Of a stretch of 8,744 nucleotides of DNA, positions 1-5,756 are shown piece after piece (positions within the stretch are counted from its first letter, which is position 1; every line of letters begins with the position of its first letter). Under the pieces are notes generated by a model, which had not been told where the DNA came from, did no database searches, and worked only from the letters and a program-made list of their open reading frames with translations. The position numbers were made by a program, and so were the translations under genes. Origin of the DNA: Rickettsiales bacterium (lineage in GTDB: Bacteria > Pseudomonadota > Alphaproteobacteria > Rickettsiales > JALZUV01); the NCBI GenBank assembly GCA_023301245.1, contig JALZUV010000293.1:1-8744 (forward strand). Reading direction: 5' to 3'.

Positions 1-258
1 CGCGCCAAACTCCGCGAGTTTGAATATCTCGGCCTAACCGATGCTTTCCGCATGCATCACCCAAATAAAGAGCAAGCATTCAGCTGGTGGGATTACCGCG
101 CCGCAGCCTATCAACGTAACGACGGCTACCGCATTGACCACCTTTACCTAAGCGGCGAAGCAGCCGATAAATGCATTGCCAGCGGCATTGACACCACCCC
201 AAGAGGCTGGGTAAAACCATCCGATCACACCCCCGTTTGGTGCGAATTGAAAATTTAA
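1..258 (+). CDS. xth: Exodeoxyribonuclease III, C-terminal part (5' end outside window)
   Basis: Partial gene, open at the left edge; the last 85 residues are present, ending in TAA at 256-258. The visible part matches the C-terminal end of the ExoIII/AP-endonuclease family (endonuclease/exonuclease/phosphatase fold): FSWWDYR at partial residues 27-33, RIDH at 44-47 and PSDHTPVW at 73-80. The His of SDH (codon 226-228) is the family's catalytic histidine, and the Asp of RIDH lies in the conserved active-site strand. The enzyme cuts DNA 5' of abasic sites and degrades duplex DNA 3'-5' in base excision repair, in the cytoplasm. All expected C-terminal motifs are intact and the ending is at the family's usual place, so this end of the gene is not truncated. 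A hairpin terminator follows directly. Confidence 0.93.
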   Translation, partial: RAKLREFEYLGLTDAFRMHHPNKEQAFSWWDYRAAAYQRNDGYRIDHLYLSGEAADKCIASGIDTTPRGWVKPSDHTPVWCELKI

Positions 259-262
259 AAAC

Positions 263-300
263 AAAAGGCCAGCCACTCCTAAGAGTGAACTGACCTTTTT
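263..300. terminator. Bidirectional intrinsic terminator between xth and a convergent gene
   Basis: Interrupted hairpin: AAAAGG (263-268) pairs with CCTTTT (294-299), CAG (270-272) with CTG (290-292), and CACTC (274-278) with GAGTG (283-287) around a CTAA loop; small mismatches lie at 269/293 and 273/288-289. The + strand ends in a short T run (296-300). The - strand copy ends in TTTTGTTTTT. It starts 5 bases after the xth stop and 20 bases beyond the stop of the opposing gene, so it plausibly ends both transcripts. Confidence 0.75.
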
Positions 301-319
301 AAATGGTTAAGTGCTGTAA

Positions 320-754
320 TTATTTTACAGCCCTAAACCTTAATGTGATAACCCCTCCAGTATTATCAATACCGAATTTTCCTGAAGGAAAATCTTCATG
401 CAGCCCTATTGGAAAAGACCGCAGCATTTTGTCATTGATGGCTAGATTTACCTCTGCGCCATAAATCTTACCTTCATCACCCAACCAATTTAGCATTATC
501 AAAATAGTGTCGCCACTTTCTGTAACGACTCTATGGCCAGTAGGATGGTCTGACATTGAATTTATGATGTAATATTCACCATAAATTTCAATAACCCTCA
601 ACCTTTCCATCAGACTGCTATAACGCTGTTGTGGCGCTTTAACAGTTACTTCCGTGTTGACAGTATCGGGAATGAACACATTTTCCTGTGTGGTCTGACA
701 CACAATGGAAGAAGTGGCTAAAAACCAAAAAAACAAAACTTTCTTCATATTCAT
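320..754 (-). CDS. Hypothetical secreted protein with N-terminal signal peptide
   Basis: 144 residues from ATG (752-754) to TAA (320-322). I do not recognise a family. Residues 1-20 look like a Sec signal peptide: Lys4-Lys5, a hydrophobic stretch VLFFWFLATSSIV, then Cys19. The residues before Cys19 (SIV) do not fit a lipobox well, since small Gly/Ala/Ser is expected just before the Cys, so lipoprotein status is doubtful. The mature part alternates polar and hydrophobic residues (TILIMLNWLG at 83-92, VITLRFRAVK at the end), suggesting a small beta-rich periplasmic domain. There is no clear Shine-Dalgarno site; an internal ATG two codons later is an alternative start. The gene and its upstream region look more AT-rich than the neighbours and it stands alone, fitting a lineage-specific or recently acquired gene. 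Function unknown. Confidence 0.6.
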   Translation of the reverse strand: MNMKKVLFFWFLATSSIVCQTTQENVFIPDTVNTEVTVKAPQQRYSSLMERLRVIEIYGEYYIINSMSDHPTGHRVVTESGDTILIMLNWLGDEGKIYGAEVNLAINDKMLRSFPIGLHEDFPSGKFGIDNTGGVITLRFRAVK

Positions 755-983
755 GAAGTTTTAAGATTAAAAAATAACTTCACACATAAATTTCTATTTA
801 TGTGCAAGCTTTAGTCATTGTTGGTTTAGCTATTATTTAGCGAGAACAATTTACCTGTTCATATTTATATGAGAAGCATGAATTCGTGCCACTAAATAAT
901 TCTTTAAAAAACAAAGAAATAAAAAAACCGAGGAAATTATAACCGATGCGCGCAGCAAATATTGTTAATATTTTATGACAATT
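755..983. other. AT-rich intergenic gap with several short dyads
   Basis: This 229-base stretch lies upstream of the secreted orphan (-) and downstream of rsmB (-). It is strongly AT-rich. It has a perfect 9-bp hairpin at 782-805 (listed separately) and shorter dyads at 844-860 (GAACA-N7-TGTTC), 859-872 (TCATAT-TT-ATATGA), 876-889 (GCATGAATTCGTGC, one mismatched pair) and 957-973 (AAATATT-GTT-AATATTT). I see no credible gene, no RNA gene that I can recognise and no GC-rich terminator hairpin for rsmB. Confidence 0.5.
783..804. repeat. Perfect 9-bp inverted repeat upstream of the secreted orphan gene
   Basis: CACATAAAT (783-791) and ATTTATGTG (796-804) are exact reverse complements around TTCT. 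The dyad is 29 to 50 bases upstream of the start of the - strand orphan gene, where an operator or promoter-overlapping element would sit. It lacks a T run in the right place and a GC-rich stem, so it is not a convincing terminator. A regulator-binding role is inference; AT-rich DNA produces such dyads by chance more often than balanced DNA. Confidence 0.4.
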
Positions 984-2210
984 TTAAGCACACAATAATG
1001 CTGCGAAGAAGCCGTCCATTCCACCTTTATCGGGCAGCATAGCAGGGGTTGTACGCAAGAAACCTTCTGGGCTAATCCATTCATCAGGGATACCTGCGGT
1101 AGCAGCCTCTAATGGTTGCAACTTATTTTTATGCATATGCATTTGGCTTTCGCCTTCTTCAGGTTGAAGCGAGCAAGTAATATAGAGCAGCTTGCCCTTG
1201 GGCTTTAGCCATTGCAGCGCTTGGGTGAGAAGATTTTGCTGAATTTCGACCAAACGCGTCACATCATCAGGGCTACGTTGATGCATAATTTCAGGATGAC
1301 GACGAATCGTGCCTGTGGCCGAACAGGGCGCATCTAGCACGATAATATCGAACTTTTCTGTCGGCTGCCATTTGCGTAAATCGGCGCAAATAACCTCAGC
1401 TTCTAGATTATTATATTCAAGATTTTCACGCAAACGCTGAAGGCGATTATCAGAGATATCCAACGCGGTTACCTTCGCCCCAGCCGAGGCTAATTGCATA
1501 GTTTTCCCCCCCGGTGCGGCGCAAGCATCCAGCACTCGTAGCCCTTTAATATCGCCCAATAATTTCACGGGGAGTGAAGCGGCTAAATCTTGTACCCAGC
1601 CACTGCCCTCTAGGCTTGCGAAGTCAGCACCTTTGGGTAAACGGATACTACCACCCGCCATTACTTCACCCTCGGCAATTGGCTGCCCCCATGTTACATC
1701 CAGCGGCGGTTCGCCCACATGTGCAGCGGCAATGGCAAGCGCCTGCGGCTTGCCATAATCATCCACCCAATGTTCCCACAACCAAGGTGGCATTGCATCT
1801 TCAGGCTTTAGTTTAATGTTATCTTTATCAGCAGCTATTTTTTTCAGCACCGCATTGACCAAACCTGAAAGTTTAGGGAAACATGATTTCGCCACATCTA
1901 CCGTCGTATTGACGGCTGCATGGGGTGGTGTTTCAAGCAGTAAAATCTGCGCTACACCAATATAAAGGCAGCAAGTAATATCAAGACGAGATTCTTGCAT
2001 TTGCTTTTGCAAATAAGTCTTCAACAATGCATCCATCGCAAGCTTATAACGTAAGCATGTTTTCGCCAGCCGATAGGCTAAGGCTCTATCTTGCGGTGGC
2101 AGATCTGGCAAATCGCCCATCGCAAAATCGAGAGTTTTCTTTTGCTTTAAAACCGCCATAAGCAGGTTATGCGTTGCAAGTCGAGATTTTTTTCCAGCAG
2201 TGTTTGACAT
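984..2210 (-). CDS. rsmB: 16S rRNA (cytosine-C5)-methyltransferase RsmB/Fmu family (NusB domain plus Nol1/Nop2/Sun domain)
   Basis: 408 residues, slightly under the length of E. coli RsmB (429). The N-terminal 1-130 region is an all-helical NusB-like RNA-binding domain (DRALAYRLAK at 41-50, ETPPHAAVNTTVDVAK around 93-108, VNAVLKK at 118-124). The C-terminal half is the SAM-dependent m5C methyltransferase: motif I LDACAAPGGKT (227-237), the acidic ribose-binding Asp251, motif IV DAPCSATGTIRRHP (293-306) with Cys296, and motif VI TCS (345-347) with Cys346. In this family Cys346 is the nucleophile attacking cytosine C6 and the motif IV Cys aids product release. Expected product: m5C967 of 16S rRNA (E. 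coli numbering). The ATG at 2208-2210 starts the protein at the usual place; no Shine-Dalgarno is visible. It is divergent from the SDHAF4-like gene with 28 bases between start codons. RsmF or another RNA m5C methyltransferase is a less likely alternative because of the NusB domain. Confidence 0.92.
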   Translation of the reverse strand: MSNTAGKKSRLATHNLLMAVLKQKKTLDFAMGDLPDLPPQDRALAYRLAKTCLRYKLAMDALLKTYLQKQMQESRLDITCCLYIGVAQILLLETPPHAAVNTTVDVAKSCFPKLSGLVNAVLKKIAADKDNIKLKPEDAMPPWLWEHWVDDYGKPQALAIAAAHVGEPPLDVTWGQPIAEGEVMAGGSIRLPKGADFASLEGSGWVQDLAASLPVKLLGDIKGLRVLDACAAPGGKTMQLASAGAKVTALDISDNRLQRLRENLEYNNLEAEVICADLRKWQPTEKFDIIVLDAPCSATGTIRRHPEIMHQRSPDDVTRLVEIQQNLLTQALQWLKPKGKLLYITCSLQPEEGESQMHMHKNKLQPLEAATAGIPDEWISPEGFLRTTPAMLPDKGGMDGFFAALLCA

Positions 2211-2232
2211 GATGGCCGCTATATATCAGACT
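2204..2232 (+). promoter_or_regulatory. Candidate promoter for the SDHAF4-like gene, overlapping the rsmB start codon
   Basis: An exact TTGACA (2204-2209) overlaps the rsmB start codon. At 17-base spacing there is only a weak -10, CAGACT (2227-2232, 3 of 6). Such a promoter would start transcription at about 2239, exactly the chosen ATG. The TATATA at 2220-2225 is too close (10 bases) to serve as its -10. Weakly supported because of the poor -10. Confidence 0.25.
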
Positions 2233-2249
2233 TCCGCCATGAATGACAC
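2220..2249 (-). promoter_or_regulatory. Candidate promoter for rsmB, overlapping the divergent gene
   Basis: Read on the - strand, GTGTCA (2244-2249; 4 of 6 to TTGACA) is followed after 18 bases by TATATA (2220-2225; 4-5 of 6 to TATAAT). The expected transcription start is about 3 bases upstream of the rsmB ATG, leaving no room for a ribosome binding site. The -35-like hexamer lies inside the first codons of the divergent SDHAF4-like gene. Inferred from hexamers only. Confidence 0.3.
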
Positions 2250-2382
2250 TGACAAAAAGCCGAGTGGCAAAAAGCCTGAAAAACCTACATTAGAAGAGAA
2301 AAAAGAAGTTGGCGGCCCCAAAGGGCCTGAACCCACCCGCTACGGCGATTGGGAAGTCGCTGGCCGCTGTACTGACTTTTAG
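2239..2382 (+). CDS. Succinate dehydrogenase assembly factor 4-like protein (DUF1674)
   Basis: Small protein of 47 residues from the ATG at 2239. In-frame GTG 2200 and ATGs 2209 and 2212 also exist but overlap or abut the rsmB start and would add a non-conserved MMAAIYQTSA segment. The N-terminal half is a Lys/Glu/Pro-rich, probably disordered tail. The C-terminal 25-47 is the family signature: GGPKGPEPTRYGDWEVAGRCTDF minus the first residues, with the conserved GPEPTRYGDWE block and terminal DF. Members of DUF1674 (SDHAF4/Sdh8 in mitochondria) bind flavinylated SdhA and protect it until it joins SdhB. It is short for the family. No sdh genes are in view, so its role here rests on family membership. 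It lies 14 bases upstream of the barrel protein gene, so the two may be cotranscribed. DUF1674 beside a divergent rsmB is an arrangement I recall from other alphaproteobacteria, unchecked. Confidence 0.82.
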   Translation: MNDTDKKPSGKKPEKPTLEEKKEVGGPKGPEPTRYGDWEVAGRCTDF

Positions 2383-2396
2383 AAAGAATTATAATT

Positions 2397-3137
2397 GTGA
2401 AAAGTTATTTTATCCTCACCGCTGCGCTATGCCTCGCCGCATCCGCTAGCCACGCAACCACCTCTACTGCCAATATTGGCGGTGCAGGTGTAACCAAAGG
2501 CAAAGCCGTAACGGAGGTTCGCTTCGGCTTTGAAGGGTTTGATGGCGATGACACTTACCGTTTCCGCCAACATTTCGATTATGGCGTCAATGATTGGTAC
2601 GCCGTGCGCCTAGTTGGCAATCAAATCAAGCGCGAAAGTAGCAAGTTTGACTATGTTGCCACAGGTATTGATAATCGCTTTCAGCTAAAATCCAAAGCCG
2701 TCGATGGCTGGAATGCAGGCGTTCGCCTTAGCTACAATGCCCGCGAAAATGCTGATAACGCCGATTCCATCAGCTTTACAGCGATTGCCGAAACGGATTT
2801 GAACGAACGCTTCACTCTACTACACAACACCGTCATCGCGCATGATATCGGCCATGACTCACAATCAGGTGTAAGCGCAACAATTCGCAATCGCCTCACC
2901 TACAAGTTTTTAGAAGAGAATTCCCCGTTTAAAGGCATAGCCGCAGGCCTGGAACATTTCAGCAACTTTGGCCGCTTGAAGAACCTTAGCGGCTACTCCA
3001 ACCAAGATCATCAATTAGGTGCCTATGTCGGAGGAAAACTCAGCAGCAACGCAAGCTATAGGGTAGCCTATCGTCGCGGTATATCGAACGCAGCTCCTAA
3101 CGATCTCGCCAAACTAGCGCTCGGCTATAGCTTCTAA
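2397..3137 (+). CDS. Predicted outer-membrane beta-barrel protein, about 12 strands
   Basis: 246 residues from a GTG start (2397), the only start codon that gives a complete signal peptide; a weak AGAAAG lies 10 bases upstream (2381-2386). Residues 1-20 form a Sec signal peptide ending in SHA, with cleavage likely before Thr21. The mature chain shows about 12 amphipathic strand-like segments (for example EVRFGFEGF at 40-48, WYAVRLVGN at 67-75, WNAGVRLSYNA at 105-115, FTLLHNTVIAHD at 139-150, ATIRNRLTYKF at 161-171, YRVAYRRGIS at 221-230). It ends LALGYSF; a C-terminal Phe is the usual recognition signal for the BAM insertion machinery. I do not recognise the family and no transported substrate can be inferred. 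It sits between the SDHAF4-like gene and trmD, 28 bases before trmD with no terminator visible, in the place where many bacteria have rimM. Confidence 0.75.
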   Translation: MKSYFILTAALCLAASASHATTSTANIGGAGVTKGKAVTEVRFGFEGFDGDDTYRFRQHFDYGVNDWYAVRLVGNQIKRESSKFDYVATGIDNRFQLKSKAVDGWNAGVRLSYNARENADNADSISFTAIAETDLNERFTLLHNTVIAHDIGHDSQSGVSATIRNRLTYKFLEENSPFKGIAAGLEHFSNFGRLKNLSGYSNQDHQLGAYVGGKLSSNASYRVAYRRGISNAAPNDLAKLALGYSF

Positions 3138-3145
3138 CGCTCTTG

Positions 3146-3154
3146 TGCTATAAG
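3146..3154 (+). promoter_or_regulatory. Candidate extended -10 promoter for trmD-rplS-leuC
   Basis: TGCTATAAG is an extended -10 (TGn followed by TATAAG, 5 of 6 to TATAAT). No convincing -35 is seen 16-18 bases upstream, as is tolerated by extended -10 promoters. The start of transcription would be near 3161, giving a leader of about 5 bases before the trmD ATG at 3166, which has no Shine-Dalgarno sequence. Readthrough from the upstream genes is also possible. Confidence 0.35.
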
Positions 3155-3165
3155 AATGACCAACT

Positions 3166-3858
3166 ATGCACGCGACTATCCTCACCCTTTATCCTGAAAT
3201 GTTCCCTGGAGCATTGGGGCATTCTGTTATCGGCAATGCGCTGAAAGAGGGGCTATGGTCGCTTGATACGGTGAATATTCGCGACTTTGCACATAATAAA
3301 CATAAGAATGTAGACGACACTCCTTATGGCGGCGGCGCTGGCATGCTGATGCGGGCTGATGTGCTGGGTGAAGCGATAGAATCCATCCCTAATCGTGGAA
3401 AACTCATTTATATGTCACCGCGCGGCAAGCCACTGACCCAAGCTAAAGCCGCAGAATTATCGACCGAAAAAGCACTCACCTTATTGTGTGGACGGTTTGA
3501 AGGCATCGACCAGCGCGTGATTGATCATTACGAAATTGAAGAAATTTCCATCGGCGATTATGTACTTGCAGGCGGCGAAGTTGCTGCACAGGTGCTTTTA
3601 GAGGCAATTATTCGCCTAATTCCGAAGGTTTTGGGCGAATCTTTCAGTACAGAAGAAGAAAGTTTCGCTCATAACACCGATTACGCTGGACTGCTTGAAT
3701 ATCCTCACTATACTCGACCTCCCTTGTGGAACGAACAAGAAGTTCCGCAAGTTTTACTCTCTGGCCACCATGAAAAGATAAAAAACTGGCGGAAAGAGCA
3801 AGCAGAACAATTGACTAAAGCGCGTAGGCCTGATATTTGGCATCGCGAGAATGAATAA
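3166..3858 (+). CDS. trmD: tRNA (guanine-37-N1)-methyltransferase TrmD
   Basis: 230 residues, close to the family norm of about 240-255. It methylates N1 of G37 next to the anticodon, using SAM in a trefoil-knot SPOUT fold as a homodimer, and prevents +1 frameshifting. Visible blocks: NVDDTPYGGGAGMLMRADV (48-66), SPRGKPLTQ (84-92), LLCGRFEGIDQRV (106-118), EEISIGDYVLAGGE (125-138), LLEYPHYTRPPLW (176-188) and VPQVLLSGHHEKI (193-205). The glycine-rich GRFEG and SIGDYVLAGGE loops make the knot that binds SAM. The loop between ESF (165-167) and GLLEYP carries several residues (HNTDY) more than I recall from common TrmD sequences. The stop is 11 bases before rplS, which has its ribosome binding site within that gap. 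Confidence 0.96.
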   Translation: MHATILTLYPEMFPGALGHSVIGNALKEGLWSLDTVNIRDFAHNKHKNVDDTPYGGGAGMLMRADVLGEAIESIPNRGKLIYMSPRGKPLTQAKAAELSTEKALTLLCGRFEGIDQRVIDHYEIEEISIGDYVLAGGEVAAQVLLEAIIRLIPKVLGESFSTEEESFAHNTDYAGLLEYPHYTRPPLWNEQEVPQVLLSGHHEKIKNWRKEQAEQLTKARRPDIWHRENE

Positions 3859-3872
3859 CGAGGCACGCGATG
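3841..3872 (+). promoter_or_regulatory. Inverted repeat placing the rplS start codon in a hairpin
   Basis: CATCGCG (3841-3847, end of trmD) and CGCGATG (3866-3872, containing the rplS ATG at 3870-3872) are perfect 7-bp complements. The 18-base loop contains the trmD stop TAA (3856-3858) and the rplS Shine-Dalgarno GAGG (3860-3863). In mRNA the ATG would be paired while the Shine-Dalgarno stays exposed. A ribosome reaching the end of trmD would melt the 5' arm, which would couple rplS translation to trmD. Pairing is seen in the sequence; function is inferred. Confidence 0.45.
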
Positions 3873-4325
3873 AACCTATTACAAAAATTTGAAAAAGAGC
3901 ATTTAGACAGTCTAACTGCGGATAAAGACATCCCCAATTTTAGCTCTGGCGATACTGTTCGCGTGAACTTCAAAATTGTTGAGGGCACTAACGAGCGTGT
4001 TCAGGCATTTGAAGGCGTTGTTATCGCCAAGAAAAATCGCGGCTTAGCGTCAACCTTCGTGGTTCGCAAGCTTAGCCATGGTGAAGGCGTTGAACGTATC
4101 TTCCCACTTTACTCACCTCGTATTGATAGCCTCGAAGTTATTCGCCAAGGTGCTGTTCGTCGTGCAAAACTTTACTACCTGCGTGGTCGTACTGGTAAAT
4201 CTGCACGTATCGCTGAGAAGAAAGATTACACCAACACGAACACGGTGAAGAAATCTCGCGAAGAACGCCAAGCAGCAAAAGCAGCAAAAGATGCAGCTAA
4301 ATTAGCGGCGAAAAAAGAAGCATAG
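3870..4325 (+). CDS. rplS: 50S ribosomal protein L19 with Lys/Ala-rich C-terminal tail
   Basis: 151 residues; the core (about 1-117) matches L19, which lies at the 30S-50S interface. Seen: SGDTVRVNFKIVEGTNERVQAFEGVVIAKKNRG (26-58), the strand TFVVRKLSHGEGVERIFPLYSPRI (62-85), VRRAKLYYLRGRTGKSARI (96-114). E. coli L19 is 115 residues, so about 34 residues are extra: a KKSREERQAAKAAKDAAKLAAKKEA-like tail rich in Lys and Ala, probably helical, of the kind common in alphaproteobacterial L19. A clear GAGG (3860-3863) lies 6 bases before the ATG. The stop TAG is 8 bases before the leuC ATG. Confidence 0.97.
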   Translation: MNLLQKFEKEHLDSLTADKDIPNFSSGDTVRVNFKIVEGTNERVQAFEGVVIAKKNRGLASTFVVRKLSHGEGVERIFPLYSPRIDSLEVIRQGAVRRAKLYYLRGRTGKSARIAEKKDYTNTNTVKKSREERQAAKAAKDAAKLAAKKEA

Positions 4326-4337
4326 GGAAACCTATGC
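4320..4337 (+). promoter_or_regulatory. GNRA-capped hairpin spanning the rplS stop, leuC Shine-Dalgarno and leuC start
   Basis: GCATAGG (4320-4326) pairs perfectly with CCTATGC (4331-4337) around GAAA (4327-4330), a stable GNRA-type tetraloop. The 5' arm holds the rplS stop TAG (4323-4325) and most of the leuC Shine-Dalgarno AGGG (4324-4327); the 3' arm holds the leuC ATG (4334-4336). Free mRNA would hide the leuC start, while a ribosome terminating on rplS would open the stem. This suggests that leuC is translated mainly by coupling to rplS. Base pairing is directly visible; regulation is inferred. Confidence 0.5.
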
Positions 4338-5740
4338 CTAACACTCTTTTCGATAAAATCTGGCAATCACACCTCGTTGAACTGAGTGATGGTGACGTTG
4401 GCTTAATCTATATTGACCGCCACCTTGTGCATGAAGTAACAAGCCCTCAAGCTTTTGAAGGCTTACGCATGAATGGCCGACAAGTTCGCGCCCCCAAAGC
4501 CACATTGGCTGTGGCCGATCACAACGTGCCCACCACCGCTGACCGCTTAGAAGGTATCAAAGACGAAACTTCACGCATTCAGGTCGAAACACTCGCCGCT
4601 AACTGTAAAGAATTCGGCATTCAATATTTCGATATGTCGGATGAGCGCCAAGGTGTGGTTCACATCGTTGGCCCCGAACAAGGCTTCACCCTACCGGGCA
4701 CCACCATCGTTTGTGGCGATTCGCACACTTCAACCCACGGCGCATTTGGCGCACTAGCCTTCGGTATTGGCACATCTGAAGTTGAACATGTACTTGCCAC
4801 GCAAACTCTCATCCAAAAACGCGCAAAAAATATGCGCATCACGGTTGAAGGCACGCCCAATGCAGGCATCACTGCCAAAGATATCACCCTTGCGGTTATC
4901 GGCCTTATTGGCACGGCTGGCGGCACAGGCTATGTCATTGAATATGCAGGCGAAGCGATTCGCAATCTTTCGATGGAAGGCCGTATGACAGTCTGCAATA
5001 TGTCGATTGAAGCAGGCGCACGCGCAGGCTTAATTGCACCTGATGAAACAACATTTGAATATTTAAAAGGCCGCCCCATGGCACCAACCGGTGCAAATTG
5101 GGACAAAGCCGTAGAATATTGGCGCACCCTGCCCTCTGACGATGGCGCCTTTTATGATAAAGAAGTGACACTTAATGCTGCAGATATTGCACCCCAAGTT
5201 ACATGGGGCACTAGCCCGCAAGATGTACTGCCCATTACCGCAGAAGTTCCAGACCCTGCGAATGAGAATGACCCCGTAAAGCGTGCCTCATTAGAACGCG
5301 CCTTAAATTACATCGGCCTTACCGCAGGCACAAAACTTAACACCGTACCGGTTGATAAAATTTTCATCGGCTCTTGCACCAATGGTCGTATCGAAGATAT
5401 GCGCGCTGCTGCTGAAGTGGCTAAAGGCCGCAAAGTAGCCAGCAATATTTCGCTCGCGATGATTGTTCCAGGTTCAGGCTTGGTGAAACAACAAGCGGAA
5501 GCTGAAGGCCTCGATAAAATTTTCATCGAAGCAGGTTTTGAGTGGCGCGAAGCAGGTTGCTCAATGTGCCTTGCCATGAATGACGATTACTTGCAGCCAG
5601 AAGAACGCTGCGCTTCTACCAGTAATCGCAACTTTGAAGGCCGCCAAGGCAAAGGCGGACGCACTCACCTAATGAGCCCCGCCATGGCCGCCGCCGCCGC
5701 CGTAACTGGCCGCTTAACGGATATTCGCGAGCTGGCTTAG
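4334..5740 (+). CDS. leuC: 3-isopropylmalate dehydratase large subunit
   Basis: 468 residues, the normal length for LeuC (E. coli 466). With LeuD it isomerises 2-isopropylmalate to 3-isopropylmalate in leucine synthesis, using a [4Fe-4S] cluster as in aconitase. Cluster ligands are intact: Cys348 in FIGSCTNGRIEDM (344-356), and Cys409 and Cys412 in EAGCSMCLAMN (406-416). Other aconitase-family blocks: ADHNVPTTAD (61-70), VCGDSHTSTHGAFGALAFGIGTSEVEHVLATQ (126-157), TSNRNFEGRQGKGGRTHLMSP (429-449). AGGG (4324-4327) lies 6 bases before the ATG. It is the third gene after trmD and rplS, an order found in many alphaproteobacteria. leuD, often close by in those genomes, is not here; the next gene is an unrelated tail protein, so LeuD must be encoded elsewhere. 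Confidence 0.97.
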   Translation: MPNTLFDKIWQSHLVELSDGDVGLIYIDRHLVHEVTSPQAFEGLRMNGRQVRAPKATLAVADHNVPTTADRLEGIKDETSRIQVETLAANCKEFGIQYFDMSDERQGVVHIVGPEQGFTLPGTTIVCGDSHTSTHGAFGALAFGIGTSEVEHVLATQTLIQKRAKNMRITVEGTPNAGITAKDITLAVIGLIGTAGGTGYVIEYAGEAIRNLSMEGRMTVCNMSIEAGARAGLIAPDETTFEYLKGRPMAPTGANWDKAVEYWRTLPSDDGAFYDKEVTLNAADIAPQVTWGTSPQDVLPITAEVPDPANENDPVKRASLERALNYIGLTAGTKLNTVPVDKIFIGSCTNGRIEDMRAAAEVAKGRKVASNISLAMIVPGSGLVKQQAEAEGLDKIFIEAGFEWREAGCSMCLAMNDDYLQPEERCASTSNRNFEGRQGKGGRTHLMSPAMAAAAAVTGRLTDIRELA

Positions 5741-5756
5741 CCTCCATACTCCAAAT

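Noticed and set aside
844..860. GAACA-N7-TGTTC as a LexA/SOS box
   Set aside because: The alphaproteobacterial LexA site is a direct repeat GTTC-N7-GTTC, and the Gram-positive inverted type has a shorter spacer; this fits neither.
927..955. Terminator for rsmB
   Set aside because: The - strand has a T run, but no GC-rich inverted repeat precedes it; only the 8-bp TGCGCGCA palindrome (947-954), which lacks a loop, is present.
946..978. Eleven-codon frame (ATG to TGA) with an AGG about 12 bases upstream, a possible leader peptide
   Set aside because: The spacing to the AGG is long, the frame is very short, and no + strand gene follows for it to control.
2200..2238. Longer SDHAF4-like protein from GTG 2200 or ATG 2209/2212
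   Set aside because: It would add residues not typical of the family and overlap the rsmB start; the ATG at 2239 begins directly at the charged N-terminal tail usual for the family.
2390..2395. Perfect TATAAT just before the barrel gene start
   Set aside because: It would start transcription at about 2402, inside the coding region that begins at GTG 2397, and no -35 lies at usable spacing; no later start codon preserves the signal peptide.
4267..4300. Near-repeat of GCAGCAAAA units as a DNA repeat
   Set aside because: It is the Lys/Ala-rich C-terminal tail of L19 and is explained by low-complexity coding.
4660..5577. Long open frames opposite and out of frame within leuC, and similar ones inside pyk and rsmB
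   Set aside because: They lie fully within well-conserved genes, have no recognisable motifs or ribosome binding sites, and their composition mirrors the gene beneath.
5687..5702. Run of GCC triplets
   Set aside because: It encodes the Ala run near the LeuC C terminus (451-456 region) and is not a separate repeat.
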